Shown here: positions 34,233 through 42,859 of the stretch, piece by piece
Numbering within the stretch: position 1 is the stretch's first letter
How the letters are laid out: every line of letters starts with the position of its first letter
NCBI RefSeq assembly: GCF_050402865.1
Contig: NZ_BAABMF010000006.1
Span: forward strand, 167,992-231,991
Direction of reading: 5' to 3'
DNA length: 64,000 bases
Source: Clostridium_AF sediminicola
GTDB lineage: Bacteria; Bacillota; Clostridia; Clostridiales; Clostridiaceae
The notes under the pieces: model-generated
Databases searched by the model: none
What the model was told of the DNA's origin: nothing
Seen by the model: only the letters and a program-made list of their open reading frames with translations
Made by a program: the position numbers and the translations under genes

Positions 34233-34234
34233 TA

Positions 34235-34262
34235 ATAAAAAGGCAGCATAAACTGCCTTTGG
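34235..34262 (-). terminator. Terminator after the AhpD-like gene
   Basis: AAAGGCAG and CTGCCTTT arms with a 6-nt loop followed by TTTATT on the minus strand. Confidence 0.7.
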
Positions 34263-34269
34263 AATATAC

Positions 34270-34626
34270 TTATTTAAAATCTCCTTCAAATTCATCAATT
34301 GAATCTTTTAATAGTGTAACGCTATAAGCGATTGTTGGTCCGCCACCAAATGCAGCAGAAACCATTGCAGCTTCCATCATTTCTTCTCTAGTAGCACCCG
34401 CTTCTAAAGCTTTAAATGCATGGAACACTATACAATACTCACATCTGTTATAAACAGCAATTGCAACACTCATCAATTCTTTAGTTTTAACATCTAAAGC
34501 ACCTTCAGCATAGTTTGTTCCTAATAAATTCATAAATGCATTCATTTCATTAGGATTTGTTTCTCCTACCTCTTGAAGTCCTCCTGTAAAAGCATTCAAT
34601 AATTCTCTTGGATTTTTTTTAGCCAT
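34270..34626 (-). CDS. AhpD-like / carboxymuconolactone decarboxylase family protein
   Basis: A 118-residue alpha-helical protein with the AhpD redox motif CEYCIVFHAFKA (CxxC plus His), typical of AhpD-type disulfide reductases and related CMD proteins. In mycobacteria AhpD takes electrons from a lipoyl domain and Lpd to feed a peroxidase, and here the next genes encode a lipoyl-bearing Lpd and LplA. A 27-bp perfect palindrome overlaps its promoter, so it is probably tightly repressed. The start ATG follows GAAGGGAG. Substrate unproven. Confidence 0.85.
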   Translation of the reverse strand: MAKKNPRELLNAFTGGLQEVGETNPNEMNAFMNLLGTNYAEGALDVKTKELMSVAIAVYNRCEYCIVFHAFKALEAGATREEMMEAAMVSAAFGGGPTIAYSVTLLKDSIDEFEGDFK

Positions 34627-34662
34627 AATATGTTTCTCCCTTCATTTTCGAATTGTTTTTAC

Positions 34663-34689
34663 TTGCTATACTAATTATTAGTATAGCAA
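34663..34689. promoter_or_regulatory. 27-bp palindromic operator over the AhpD-like promoter
   Basis: Perfect inverted repeat TTGCTATACTAAT-N1-ATTAGTATAGCAA. It contains the -10 TATACT (minus strand); TTGTTT lies 17 bp upstream as -35. A repressor bound here would block transcription. The regulator is not encoded nearby. Confidence 0.8.
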
Positions 34690-34835
34690 ATATATAATCC
34701 AAAAACAATCTATTTTGATAAATTTTTATCAAACATTAATAATTCTAATATACTATCTTTTTTCACGATAGAAAGAAAAATCAAGTAAATTGTTGTAAAT
34801 AGTAAGCTTACTTCACAATTTATAGTTATTCCCAA

Positions 34836-34867
34836 AAAAGCCACTATAAATTCATATAGTGGCTTCT
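34836..34867 (-). terminator. Terminator of the ptb-ior operon
   Basis: AAGCCACTATA and TATAGTGGCTT perfect arms followed by TTTTGGG on the minus strand, just after iorB. Confidence 0.8.
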
Positions 34868-34868
34868 G

Positions 34869-35444
34869 TTATATTTGATCCATTCCTTTTTTTAATGCTT
34901 TTATATTTAATTCAATAAATTTCTCTTTAACAGTTTTCTTTATAACACCTTCCCAATCTATCTCTGTTAAATTCATAGCTTTTATTAGTGCCCCAAGAAG
35001 CACTACATTCATAGTTCTTATATTTCCTAATTCCTCAGCAATTTTTGCTGCATCAATTACAGTTGTTTTCGCTTTTGACTTAACTTCTTCAATTATCCTT
35101 TCCGGATATTCAACTGCTCCAGTCAATATTGGAACTGATGGTATCTTGTAATCGTTCAAGACTACTACTCCATCAGGTTTTAAGTTTTTTAGCCACCTCA
35201 ATGTTTCCATAACTTCAAAAGATATTAAAATATCAGCCTGTGCCTCTCCAATTATAGGTGAATAAACTTTTTCTCCAAATCTTACTTGAGTAGTAACACT
35301 ACCCCCTCTTTGAGACATTCCATGAATTTCAGCCATTTTCACGTCATAACCTGCTTCTATTAATCCAGTTGATAAAATCTTACTTGCTGTTATTGTTCCT
35401 TGACCTCCAACTCCAGCCAATAGAATATTTTTAGTCTCTGTCAT
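34869..35444 (-). CDS. iorB: Indolepyruvate:ferredoxin oxidoreductase, beta subunit
   Basis: Gamma-domain subunit of the 2-oxoacid oxidoreductase that decarboxylates aryl pyruvates (indolepyruvate, phenylpyruvate) to aryl-acyl-CoA with reduction of ferredoxin. The 191-residue protein has the CoA-site motif GVGGQGTITASKILS and HGMSQRGGSV. The ATG at 35444 lies one nucleotide after the iorA stop; a GTG three codons upstream overlaps iorA and is less likely. Third gene of the sigma-54 operon. Confidence 0.93.
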   Translation of the reverse strand: MTETKNILLAGVGGQGTITASKILSTGLIEAGYDVKMAEIHGMSQRGGSVTTQVRFGEKVYSPIIGEAQADILISFEVMETLRWLKNLKPDGVVVLNDYKIPSVPILTGAVEYPERIIEEVKSKAKTTVIDAAKIAEELGNIRTMNVVLLGALIKAMNLTEIDWEGVIKKTVKEKFIELNIKALKKGMDQI

Positions 35445-35445
35445 G

Positions 35446-37224
35446 TTATTCACCTACCTTTTCAATAGCTTTTACAGGACATACTTGAAGGCATACTTCA
35501 CATCCAACACAAGAAGCTTTGTCTATTACTGCCTTTTTATTTTCTTTATCAAAAGAAATAGCTGGACAACCTGTTTTCATGCACTTCTTACATCCAATAC
35601 ATTTATCTACATTAACTAGACATAAACTTTTATAATCGCCAAACTCTTCAGAATCTTGCTTTGAATGCTTTTTCAATACACATGGCCATCTTGTAATAAT
35701 AACTGAAGGTTCATCTAAAGCTAAAGCCCAATCTAAAGCAGATTTAACTTCATCTAGTTTTAAAGGATTAATAATTCTTATATGTTCTATTCCAACTGCT
35801 TTTACTATTGCCGGGATATCTGCTTGCTTAGTAGGCATCCCTTGAAGAGTATATCCTGTACCAGGATTCTCTTGATGTCCTGTCATTCCTGTAATTCTAT
35901 TATCAAGTATTACCGTAACAGTATTACTTCTATTATAAGCAACATCAAGTAAGCTATTAATTCCAGTGTGAAAAAATGTTGAGTCTCCAATAACTGCAAC
36001 AGTTCTTTTATTAATGCCAAATCTATTAAATACCTTTTGAGCCCCATGTCCAACTGTAATACTCGCGCCCATACATGTGCACGTATCCATAGCATTTAAT
36101 GGCGATATATATCCTAATGTATAACACCCAATATCACCAGTTATCATTACATCTTTCTTTTTGCTCAGTTCATAGAAGAAACCTCTATGTGGACATCCCG
36201 CACATAATGTAGGTGGCCTTCCAACAATTTTATTTTCATCATATTCAATCGTTGTCTGTTTTTCTCCTAATAAAGATTTTGATATAATATCAGGATTTAA
36301 TTCTCCTATATTAGGGATTTTTTCTTTACCAATACATTCAATTCCTTCAGCTCTAACAGCTGTCTCAATATAAGGTTCTAATTCTTCAATGATATATAAT
36401 ACATCTACTTCTTTTGCAAAATTCTTTATCTTTTTCATTGGTAAAGGGTGTGTGAATCCAAGTTTAAGATATGATACTTTATCTCCGAATACTTCTTTTG
36501 CATATTGATAAGCTACTCCTGATGATACTATTCCGATTTTCTTATCATTCCACTCTATAAAATTCAAATCTGTACTATTTGAGAATTCTTCTAATTTTTT
36601 TAGTCTATCTTCAACCACTACATGTAATTTTCTAGCATTTGCAGGTGCCACAAGGTATTTTGCAGTATCTTTTTTATACTCTTTTACAGGAACTTCTTCC
36701 CTGTCTCCAATTTCAACTATCCCTTTACTGTGACAAGTTCTTGTTGTCATTCTAAATAAAACAGTTGTATCAAACTTTTCACTAATTTCAACTGCTGCTT
36801 TTATCATATCTTTACATTCTTGGCTATCTGATGGTTCAACCATTGCAAGCTTAGCAAATTTTGCGTAATATCTATTATCTTGCTCGTTTTGAGACGAATG
36901 CATTCCAGGCTCATCAGCAGTAATAACTACCAGTGCTCCATTTACTCCAGTATATCCAGCAGTAAATAGTGGATCTGCAGCTACATTTACTCCTACATGT
37001 TTCATTGCACAAAGAGACCTCGCCCCTGCAATACTAGCTCCAATAACAGATTCTAAAGCAGTCTTCTCATTTGGAGCCCATTCAGCCATGATATCTTCTT
37101 TATAAGGAGCAATATTTTCGAGGATTTCAGTACTTGGTGTCCCCGGGTATGCTGCTGCAAAATTTATTCCAGCTTCATATGCACCACGAGCAACAGCTTC
37201 ATTACCAGTTAGTAGTTTTTTCAT
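35446..37224 (-). CDS. iorA: Indolepyruvate:ferredoxin oxidoreductase, alpha subunit
   Basis: Large TPP-dependent subunit, 592 residues. N-terminal pyrimidine-binding domain (GNEAVARGAYEAGINFAAAY), Glu-containing core, a PP domain with the TPP motif GDIGCYTLG and GDSTFFHTGINS, and a C-terminal double [4Fe-4S] ferredoxin domain (CIGCKKCMKTGCP; CVGCEVCLQVCP). It ferments aromatic amino acids after transamination. The first cluster motif has an extra residue (CxxCxxCxxxCP), as is usual for IorA. Ribosome site TAAGGAGAG. Confidence 0.95.
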   Translation of the reverse strand: MKKLLTGNEAVARGAYEAGINFAAAYPGTPSTEILENIAPYKEDIMAEWAPNEKTALESVIGASIAGARSLCAMKHVGVNVAADPLFTAGYTGVNGALVVITADEPGMHSSQNEQDNRYYAKFAKLAMVEPSDSQECKDMIKAAVEISEKFDTTVLFRMTTRTCHSKGIVEIGDREEVPVKEYKKDTAKYLVAPANARKLHVVVEDRLKKLEEFSNSTDLNFIEWNDKKIGIVSSGVAYQYAKEVFGDKVSYLKLGFTHPLPMKKIKNFAKEVDVLYIIEELEPYIETAVRAEGIECIGKEKIPNIGELNPDIISKSLLGEKQTTIEYDENKIVGRPPTLCAGCPHRGFFYELSKKKDVMITGDIGCYTLGYISPLNAMDTCTCMGASITVGHGAQKVFNRFGINKRTVAVIGDSTFFHTGINSLLDVAYNRSNTVTVILDNRITGMTGHQENPGTGYTLQGMPTKQADIPAIVKAVGIEHIRIINPLKLDEVKSALDWALALDEPSVIITRWPCVLKKHSKQDSEEFGDYKSLCLVNVDKCIGCKKCMKTGCPAISFDKENKKAVIDKASCVGCEVCLQVCPVKAIEKVGE

Positions 37225-37237
37225 TCTTACACTCTCC

Positions 37238-38152
37238 TTAAGATTTTTTATTTGCAGCTATTACACTTCCTAATGCAATAGAATATAATTTAGATTCATA
37301 CGTATCTGCTCTTGATACTAGTACTACAGGTGCCTTTGCCCCCATAATGATACCCGCTGATTTAGCACCCCCAAAATATGTTAGAGATTTGCCAATACCA
37401 TTTCCCATTTCAATATTAGGAACCATAAAAATATCAGCATCTCCTACAATCTTACTCTCATATTTTTTTATCTTTGCAGCTTCTTTAGAAACTGCCAAAT
37501 CAAGTGCCATAGGACCATCAACTATAACTTTTTTTCCAAACTCTCCACTGATACCTAGCTTCTTTAGGTTATCAGCGTCAACTGTAGCAGGCATTTTAGG
37601 ATTAACCTTTTCTTTAGCCGCTAAACATGCAACTTTAACAATTTCATTCCCCATTGATTTCACAACATCTACTGCATTTTTTATTATTTTAGTTTTTATA
37701 TTCAAATCAGGGTACATATTCATCCCCCCATCAGTTAAATATATTAATTTATGGTAACTTTGTGATTCGTAAACCATTACATGACTCAATTGACTATCCG
37801 TTCTTAATCCAATTTCTTTATCCAATACTGCTTTTAATAGTATTGACGTGTCTAACAAACCTTTCATAACAAAATCGGCTTCTCCAGAACTAACAAGTTC
37901 TACTGCTTTTCTTCCTACTTTGTTGATATCGCATTCATTTATTATCCTATAATCTTTTAACTCAAACTTGAACCTTTCACATATCTCTTTAATTTTTTTT
38001 TCATTTCCTACTAAAATTGGCTCTATAATACCCATCTCAGCTGAAGATAATACTGCCATTAAAACCTCTTCATCTTCTGCCGCAGCAACTGAAAGTTTCA
38101 TAGTCATCTGCTTTTTTGCTTTTTCTAATATTCCATCTAGTTTTTTAATCAT
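37238..38152 (-). CDS. ptb: Phosphate butyryltransferase family enzyme
   Basis: Exchanges the CoA of an acyl-CoA for phosphate, 304 residues. Family features: the N-terminal LSVAAAEDEEVLMAV, the VMKGLLDTSILLKAV stretch and C-terminal IMGAKAPVVLVSRAD. First gene of an operon with iorA and iorB, so its likely substrate is the aryl- or branched acyl-CoA made by the oxidoreductase, giving an acyl phosphate for ATP synthesis. No butyrate kinase gene is in the window. The start ATG follows AGGAGGCTG. Its leader has a large hairpin and a sigma-54 promoter. Confidence 0.92.
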   Translation of the reverse strand: MIKKLDGILEKAKKQMTMKLSVAAAEDEEVLMAVLSSAEMGIIEPILVGNEKKIKEICERFKFELKDYRIINECDINKVGRKAVELVSSGEADFVMKGLLDTSILLKAVLDKEIGLRTDSQLSHVMVYESQSYHKLIYLTDGGMNMYPDLNIKTKIIKNAVDVVKSMGNEIVKVACLAAKEKVNPKMPATVDADNLKKLGISGEFGKKVIVDGPMALDLAVSKEAAKIKKYESKIVGDADIFMVPNIEMGNGIGKSLTYFGGAKSAGIIMGAKAPVVLVSRADTYESKLYSIALGSVIAANKKS

Positions 38153-38187
38153 AAGATCAGCCTCCTATTGTAAACTTTTCCCTGTTT

Positions 38188-38230
38188 TAGCTCATTATAT
38201 CATATTTTATAAATATGGTATAATGAGCTA
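38188..38230 (-). other. Large hairpin in the ptb leader
   Basis: 43-nt inverted repeat: TAGCTCATTATA and TATAATGAGCTA outer arms, ATATT/AATAT inner arms, short AT loop. It begins about 15 nt after the expected sigma-54 transcription start, so it should form in the mRNA leader, where it could stabilise the transcript. It lacks a T-run. Confidence 0.55.
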
Positions 38231-38256
38231 TGCTTTTATTACATACATATAATAAA

Positions 38257-38273
38257 TGCAATTTTTATGCCAA
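38257..38273 (-). promoter_or_regulatory. Sigma-54 promoter of the ptb-iorA-iorB operon
   Basis: TTGGCATAAAAATTGCA on the minus strand: the -24 GG and -12 GC elements are exactly 10 nt apart, as required. A sigma-54 activator gene lies immediately upstream. Start of transcription is expected near 38245. Confidence 0.85.
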
Positions 38274-38328
38274 AGTTACAAAAGCCATAAATAGAGTTAT
38301 TTGCTAATAAATAAACTCTTAAAATAAT

Positions 38329-38375
38329 AAAAAGGGTTAAAAGGTATGAAATTTCACACCTTTTAACCCTTTTGT
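38329..38375 (-). terminator. Terminator of the sigma-54 activator gene
   Basis: AAAAGGGTTAAAAGGT and its complement (one mismatch) around a short loop, with TTTTTATT on the minus strand; overlaps the last codons of the activator gene. Confidence 0.8.
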
Positions 38376-40423
38376 AATTTCTTTAATACTTCTCTTCCTT
38401 TTAAAGTTATTATTGTCCCACTTCTACCTTTCAATATTTTAACTAAAGAATGTTTTTCTAATTGTATCAATATTGTTCTAATTTCTTGTTCACTCAAGAA
38501 AAAACCTTTTTCATTCGCAATTTTATATAGACTTCTTCTACCTAGTCTAATTTTTTTGATATAAGCATTTTCTAATTGATTTAATATAAAAATATACCGT
38601 TCAGTATATATTTTTCTATCATTAATAATGTTATTTACTATATTTTTATCTTCATAATACAATGATACATCATATATATTCTCATTTATATCAATTGGTA
38701 AGTCCCTCACATCAACCTTTTCTAAACCTAAATTAGTAAAGTACTCAATATAGTTTCGAAGTTCTCTTACATTTCCTTTCCAATTATAGTTTATTAGTAT
38801 ATCCATAGCTTCCCCAGTAAAATCAAACTTACCATTAAATTCTTTTTTAACATGATTTATTATTTCAAAAATGTCTTCTTTTCTTTCTCTAAGTGAAGGT
38901 ATTCTTAATGGTAATACATTTAATCGAAAATATAAATCTTCTCTAAATTCTCCCATTTTGACCATCTGTTTTAAATCTCTATTAGATGCTGCAATTATCC
39001 TTACATCAATATCAATGACTCTATCTCCACCAATTCTCATAATTTCTCTTTCTTGCAAAACCCTTAAAAGTCTCATTTGAAGACTAAATGGCATTTCTCC
39101 TATTTCATCCAAAAATAGAGTTCCCTTATGAGCCAATTCGAAAAATCCCAATTTGCCACCTTTCCTTGCTCCCGTAAAAGCTCCCTCTTCGTATCCAAAT
39201 AGTTCACTTTCTAACAAACTTTCAGGAAATGCACCACAATTTACTGCAACAAATTGATAATTTTTTCTTTTTGATATATTATGGATAGCTTGAGCAAAAA
39301 GTTCCTTTCCTGTACCACTTTCTCCAGTGATCAATATTGAGGAACTGGATTTAGACATTCTTTTTGCTATTTCTTTACACTTATTTATCTTTTCACTAGT
39401 CCCTAATATATCACTAAATAAATATTTTGCTTTATGTCCTTTTCCTATTAACTGAGCTCTAAGCTTGTGTTGTTTTCTTTCTGTATCGCTAAATCTCTTT
39501 AAAATTGCTACAGCTCCATAAACTCTATCAGAATTTATTATAGGATCTACTGATACTACTATATCTTCTCCATTTACTTTTATTAATTTTTCTTTAATTG
39601 AAATCCTTTTTTCAAGGGCACTCTCGAAAGGTATTTCAAGCATAAGTTTTATTCCATTTTTACCAATAACTTCTCTTTTATTATATCCTAAAATTTTCTC
39701 TGCATTTATATTATAAGAATAAATATTTCCTTTTGAATTAATAGCTATTATTCCATCATCCAATATCTGAAGAAGGATTTCTACTTGGCTTGCAAACCTA
39801 TTCGTTCTTCCAAGTATCTCTGTTAACCCAGAATTTATTGTTATAATTTCTTCATAACTTTTATTAATATTTTGAAATTGTAATATATATAACAGTTCTA
39901 GGAGAGACGCAATTTCTATTATACTGCTAACGTCTATAAACGTTGCTCCTAAATTTATTATGTTCTCAACACTATTTGGAATTTTCAAATTATTTCCTAA
40001 AACAATTGCTTGCTTCAAATTTTTTTCAGTATCATCATCGCTAGCAATTGGAATTAGTTCTACATTTCTAATTCCAAACTGATACATTAGTATTGCAATT
40101 TCTTTAGCTCCTTCAATATTAGTATCAATCAAATATACTTCGCTGCCTTGGGGTAGTGCTAATATTCTTTCAAGACCTTTTTTCATAACAGTTCTTTTTA
40201 TTACCACGATATCTATATTATTAAACCTATTTTTTATATAATGATAGATATCATATGATGACGTAATTATTAAATCTGTTTCAATTTTATCGTGTATTAT
40301 ACTATCACTCATTATAATTTTTTCTATTATAATATTTTCGAAAAATAAACTTTTTAATTGATTATAATAATTTTCCGCTTCTTCATGATTATAAGATATT
40401 ATGGTCAAGGTCTTTCTATTCAA
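38363..40423 (-). CDS. Sigma-54-dependent transcriptional activator
   Basis: Enhancer-binding protein of 686 residues. An N-terminal sensory part (about 1-200) of unrecognised type is followed by a PAS domain (about 215-310), the AAA+ domain with Walker A GESGTGKE, the sigma-54 contact loop EGAFTGARKGG and Walker B TLFLDEIGEM, and a C-terminal part that looks like a winged helix (IANEKGFFLSEQEIRTILIQ) and not the usual Fis-type HTH. It probably activates the ptb-ior operon downstream. The start TTG at 40423 lies 6 nt after GAGGTG; the GTG three codons earlier is part of that ribosome site. Confidence 0.92.
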   Translation of the reverse strand: MNRKTLTIISYNHEEAENYYNQLKSLFFENIIIEKIIMSDSIIHDKIETDLIITSSYDIYHYIKNRFNNIDIVVIKRTVMKKGLERILALPQGSEVYLIDTNIEGAKEIAILMYQFGIRNVELIPIASDDDTEKNLKQAIVLGNNLKIPNSVENIINLGATFIDVSSIIEIASLLELLYILQFQNINKSYEEIITINSGLTEILGRTNRFASQVEILLQILDDGIIAINSKGNIYSYNINAEKILGYNKREVIGKNGIKLMLEIPFESALEKRISIKEKLIKVNGEDIVVSVDPIINSDRVYGAVAILKRFSDTERKQHKLRAQLIGKGHKAKYLFSDILGTSEKINKCKEIAKRMSKSSSSILITGESGTGKELFAQAIHNISKRKNYQFVAVNCGAFPESLLESELFGYEEGAFTGARKGGKLGFFELAHKGTLFLDEIGEMPFSLQMRLLRVLQEREIMRIGGDRVIDIDVRIIAASNRDLKQMVKMGEFREDLYFRLNVLPLRIPSLRERKEDIFEIINHVKKEFNGKFDFTGEAMDILINYNWKGNVRELRNYIEYFTNLGLEKVDVRDLPIDINENIYDVSLYYEDKNIVNNIINDRKIYTERYIFILNQLENAYIKKIRLGRRSLYKIANEKGFFLSEQEIRTILIQLEKHSLVKILKGRSGTIITLKGREVLKKLQKG

Positions 40424-40441
40424 AATTATCACCTCTTACAT

Positions 40442-42733
40442 TCAGCTTAATAATGGAGATTTTTTACCCCTATATAAAATATACTCTAAATGTAATGCTC
40501 TTGTCAGCACTACATATAATAACTTTTTATCCAATTCATTATTCCCGTAATTATCTTCACTACAATCGTAAACTATTGAACAGTCAAATTCTAACCCCTT
40601 TGTCATATAACTGGGTATAATAATTTTATCCAAATTTATTTGTTTGTCTGTCCCCTTTACTATTTGCCATTTACATCGCGATTTATTATTTAGTATTTTA
40701 TATACTCTACGGCATTCTTCTATATTTTTACATATTATCGCCACATTATTTTTACTAAGACTCTCTACATCTTTAATGATAGAATTAGTCATATCAATAA
40801 ATTGTTTATTATCTTCAACTTTTAAAACTTTTGGTTCTTTTCCATGCCTCAAAACAGGTTTTGCTGGCATCAAACTATTATCTTGTTTAATTAATACATT
40901 ATTAGCAAATTCAATTATTTCAACTGTAGATCTATAACTTTGAGTTAATGTTATATAATTTGCTCTATTTTCAAATACATCTTCTATTACAGAATTCCAA
41001 TTTGAAATTCCTTTATAAGCATATATTCCTTGACCTAGATCACCAACTATTGTCATAGAATCAGTGTTTGTCATCTCATTTATAAGTAATAGCTGAAAAA
41101 CACTATAATCTTGCACTTCATCTATAACAATATGCTTAAATTCATAATCCTTTTTTAATCCATCAATTTTAATTTTCAAATACATTATAGGAGCTAAATC
41201 ATCATCTTCAATAAAGTTATTTTCCATAAATTTGTTATGATTTTCGCTTAAATATTTCCAGAGAACTTCTGGCAACTTACCACCTGTGACTTTATCAAAA
41301 GTCTCTTTTTCAATAAACATTTTATGGTATATGTTTATTATATCCTTTGAAATCCAATTATCTATAAATAAATCAATTTCAGAAATAGCACTTTTATATA
41401 GGTTCTTTTTCTTTTCATCTCTCTCATTGTAAGTGTTTATAATTTTTTCTCGCATAAGTTTTGGTTCATTTATAGTATTTTTTATTAAATTTATTTTATC
41501 GCTGTAATCTAAATCAATTCTCTCTTCGATAAATAGTAGCCTTTCTTTTACTCTCCCTTTGAGATATCTTTTTATTTCTTCTTTTCTTTTATTTATAGGA
41601 AGATACACTAAATCTCTTGCATATAATCTTATTATATCCTTATTAGAAAATAATAAATATTCCTCTATTTTTAGATGGTCAATATTTATATCTTCAATCT
41701 CTACCCATCTTAAAAGTCTATCTAAGATAGTTTTCATAATCGGCATACCCTTGAGTTTACTTGCCGCTGACATTAGCTTTAATTCTTTTGAACTAGTTTC
41801 ATTTAGCAAATTAGCTAACTTTTGATCTTTAGAAATTATTTTATTTTTGATTTTTAATACTTCTCTGGCTAAATCATAAAAAGTAACTTGTTTGACTTGT
41901 TCTGCTCCCAAGTTTGGCAAAACTTCAGAAATATAGTCTAAGAAAATTTTATTTGGTGCTATTACTAAAATATCTTTTCCAGACATGGTATCATTATATC
42001 TATATAGAAGATACGCTAGTCTATGAAGTGCAATAGTTGTCTTTCCTGAACCTGCTGACCCTTGAACCAATATAGGTTTGTTTAAATCTGCTCTAATAAT
42101 ATCATTCTGTTCCTTTTGAATCGTTGAAACTACCTCTTTTAATTTACTGCTAACTGCTTCTTCAAGGTTTATTTTTAAGAATTCATCTACTAATTCATTT
42201 CCTGATTCATCTAAATCGCTTCTTAAAATAATTTCATTTATTCCCTCATCGAAGGCATCTTTTAATTCTCCATTTTTTATAAGGAATTTCCTTTTTCGTT
42301 TCAATTCACCATTAATTGTCCCAATAGGAGCAATATATTTTGCTTCACCTTTTGTTCCACTATAGTATAAATCAGCTATAGGTGCTCTCCAATCGATAAC
42401 TATTTCTTCCATACTTTCATTATCAAATAGTCCAAATTTTCCAATATAAAAATTTTCTTCACTTCTTCCTTTTTCACAAAAATCTATTCTTGCAAAATAA
42501 GGTATATCAGATGCATCTTGAAATCTATTTGTATTTTTGGTATTTATCTCTTTAACTTTTTTTACAAGTTCTAATTCGGTACTATATCCATTTGTTCTTT
42601 TAATAATTTCAGATAAATTCTTATCTATTTTTTCCGCTTCATTTTGTAATATCCCTATTTGTTTCTTTATCCATGTTTTAGTTAAAGATAGTTTGTTTTT
42701 TTCAAAACTAAATTCTTTTCTATTTATAGCCAT
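40442..42733 (-). CDS. helD: HelD-like UvrD/Rep-family helicase
   Basis: Superfamily 1 ATPase of 763 residues. In Bacillus HelD associates with RNA polymerase and removes it from stalled complexes. The N-terminal coiled arm (about 1-80), Walker A GSAGSGKTTIALHRLAY, Walker B HIVIDEVQDYS, motif IV QSYRSTVEI and the C-terminal VVLTRALH (motif VI) are visible. The start ATG at 42733 follows AAGGAGAAG; an upstream ATG would add 20 non-conserved residues. Ends close to the sigma-54 activator gene but has its own upstream region. Confidence 0.93.
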   Translation of the reverse strand: MAINRKEFSFEKNKLSLTKTWIKKQIGILQNEAEKIDKNLSEIIKRTNGYSTELELVKKVKEINTKNTNRFQDASDIPYFARIDFCEKGRSEENFYIGKFGLFDNESMEEIVIDWRAPIADLYYSGTKGEAKYIAPIGTINGELKRKRKFLIKNGELKDAFDEGINEIILRSDLDESGNELVDEFLKINLEEAVSSKLKEVVSTIQKEQNDIIRADLNKPILVQGSAGSGKTTIALHRLAYLLYRYNDTMSGKDILVIAPNKIFLDYISEVLPNLGAEQVKQVTFYDLAREVLKIKNKIISKDQKLANLLNETSSKELKLMSAASKLKGMPIMKTILDRLLRWVEIEDINIDHLKIEEYLLFSNKDIIRLYARDLVYLPINKRKEEIKRYLKGRVKERLLFIEERIDLDYSDKINLIKNTINEPKLMREKIINTYNERDEKKKNLYKSAISEIDLFIDNWISKDIINIYHKMFIEKETFDKVTGGKLPEVLWKYLSENHNKFMENNFIEDDDLAPIMYLKIKIDGLKKDYEFKHIVIDEVQDYSVFQLLLINEMTNTDSMTIVGDLGQGIYAYKGISNWNSVIEDVFENRANYITLTQSYRSTVEIIEFANNVLIKQDNSLMPAKPVLRHGKEPKVLKVEDNKQFIDMTNSIIKDVESLSKNNVAIICKNIEECRRVYKILNNKSRCKWQIVKGTDKQINLDKIIIPSYMTKGLEFDCSIVYDCSEDNYGNNELDKKLLYVVLTRALHLEYILYRGKKSPLLS

Positions 42734-42859
42734 ATTACTTCTCCTTATTTTTAGTAACCATATAATTTTATCATATTTGTTTTCGCTATACATAATTTGA
42801 TTTTATTTTCCACATAAATAGTTTTACATATTTTTTTTGATATTGGTTATTATAATATG

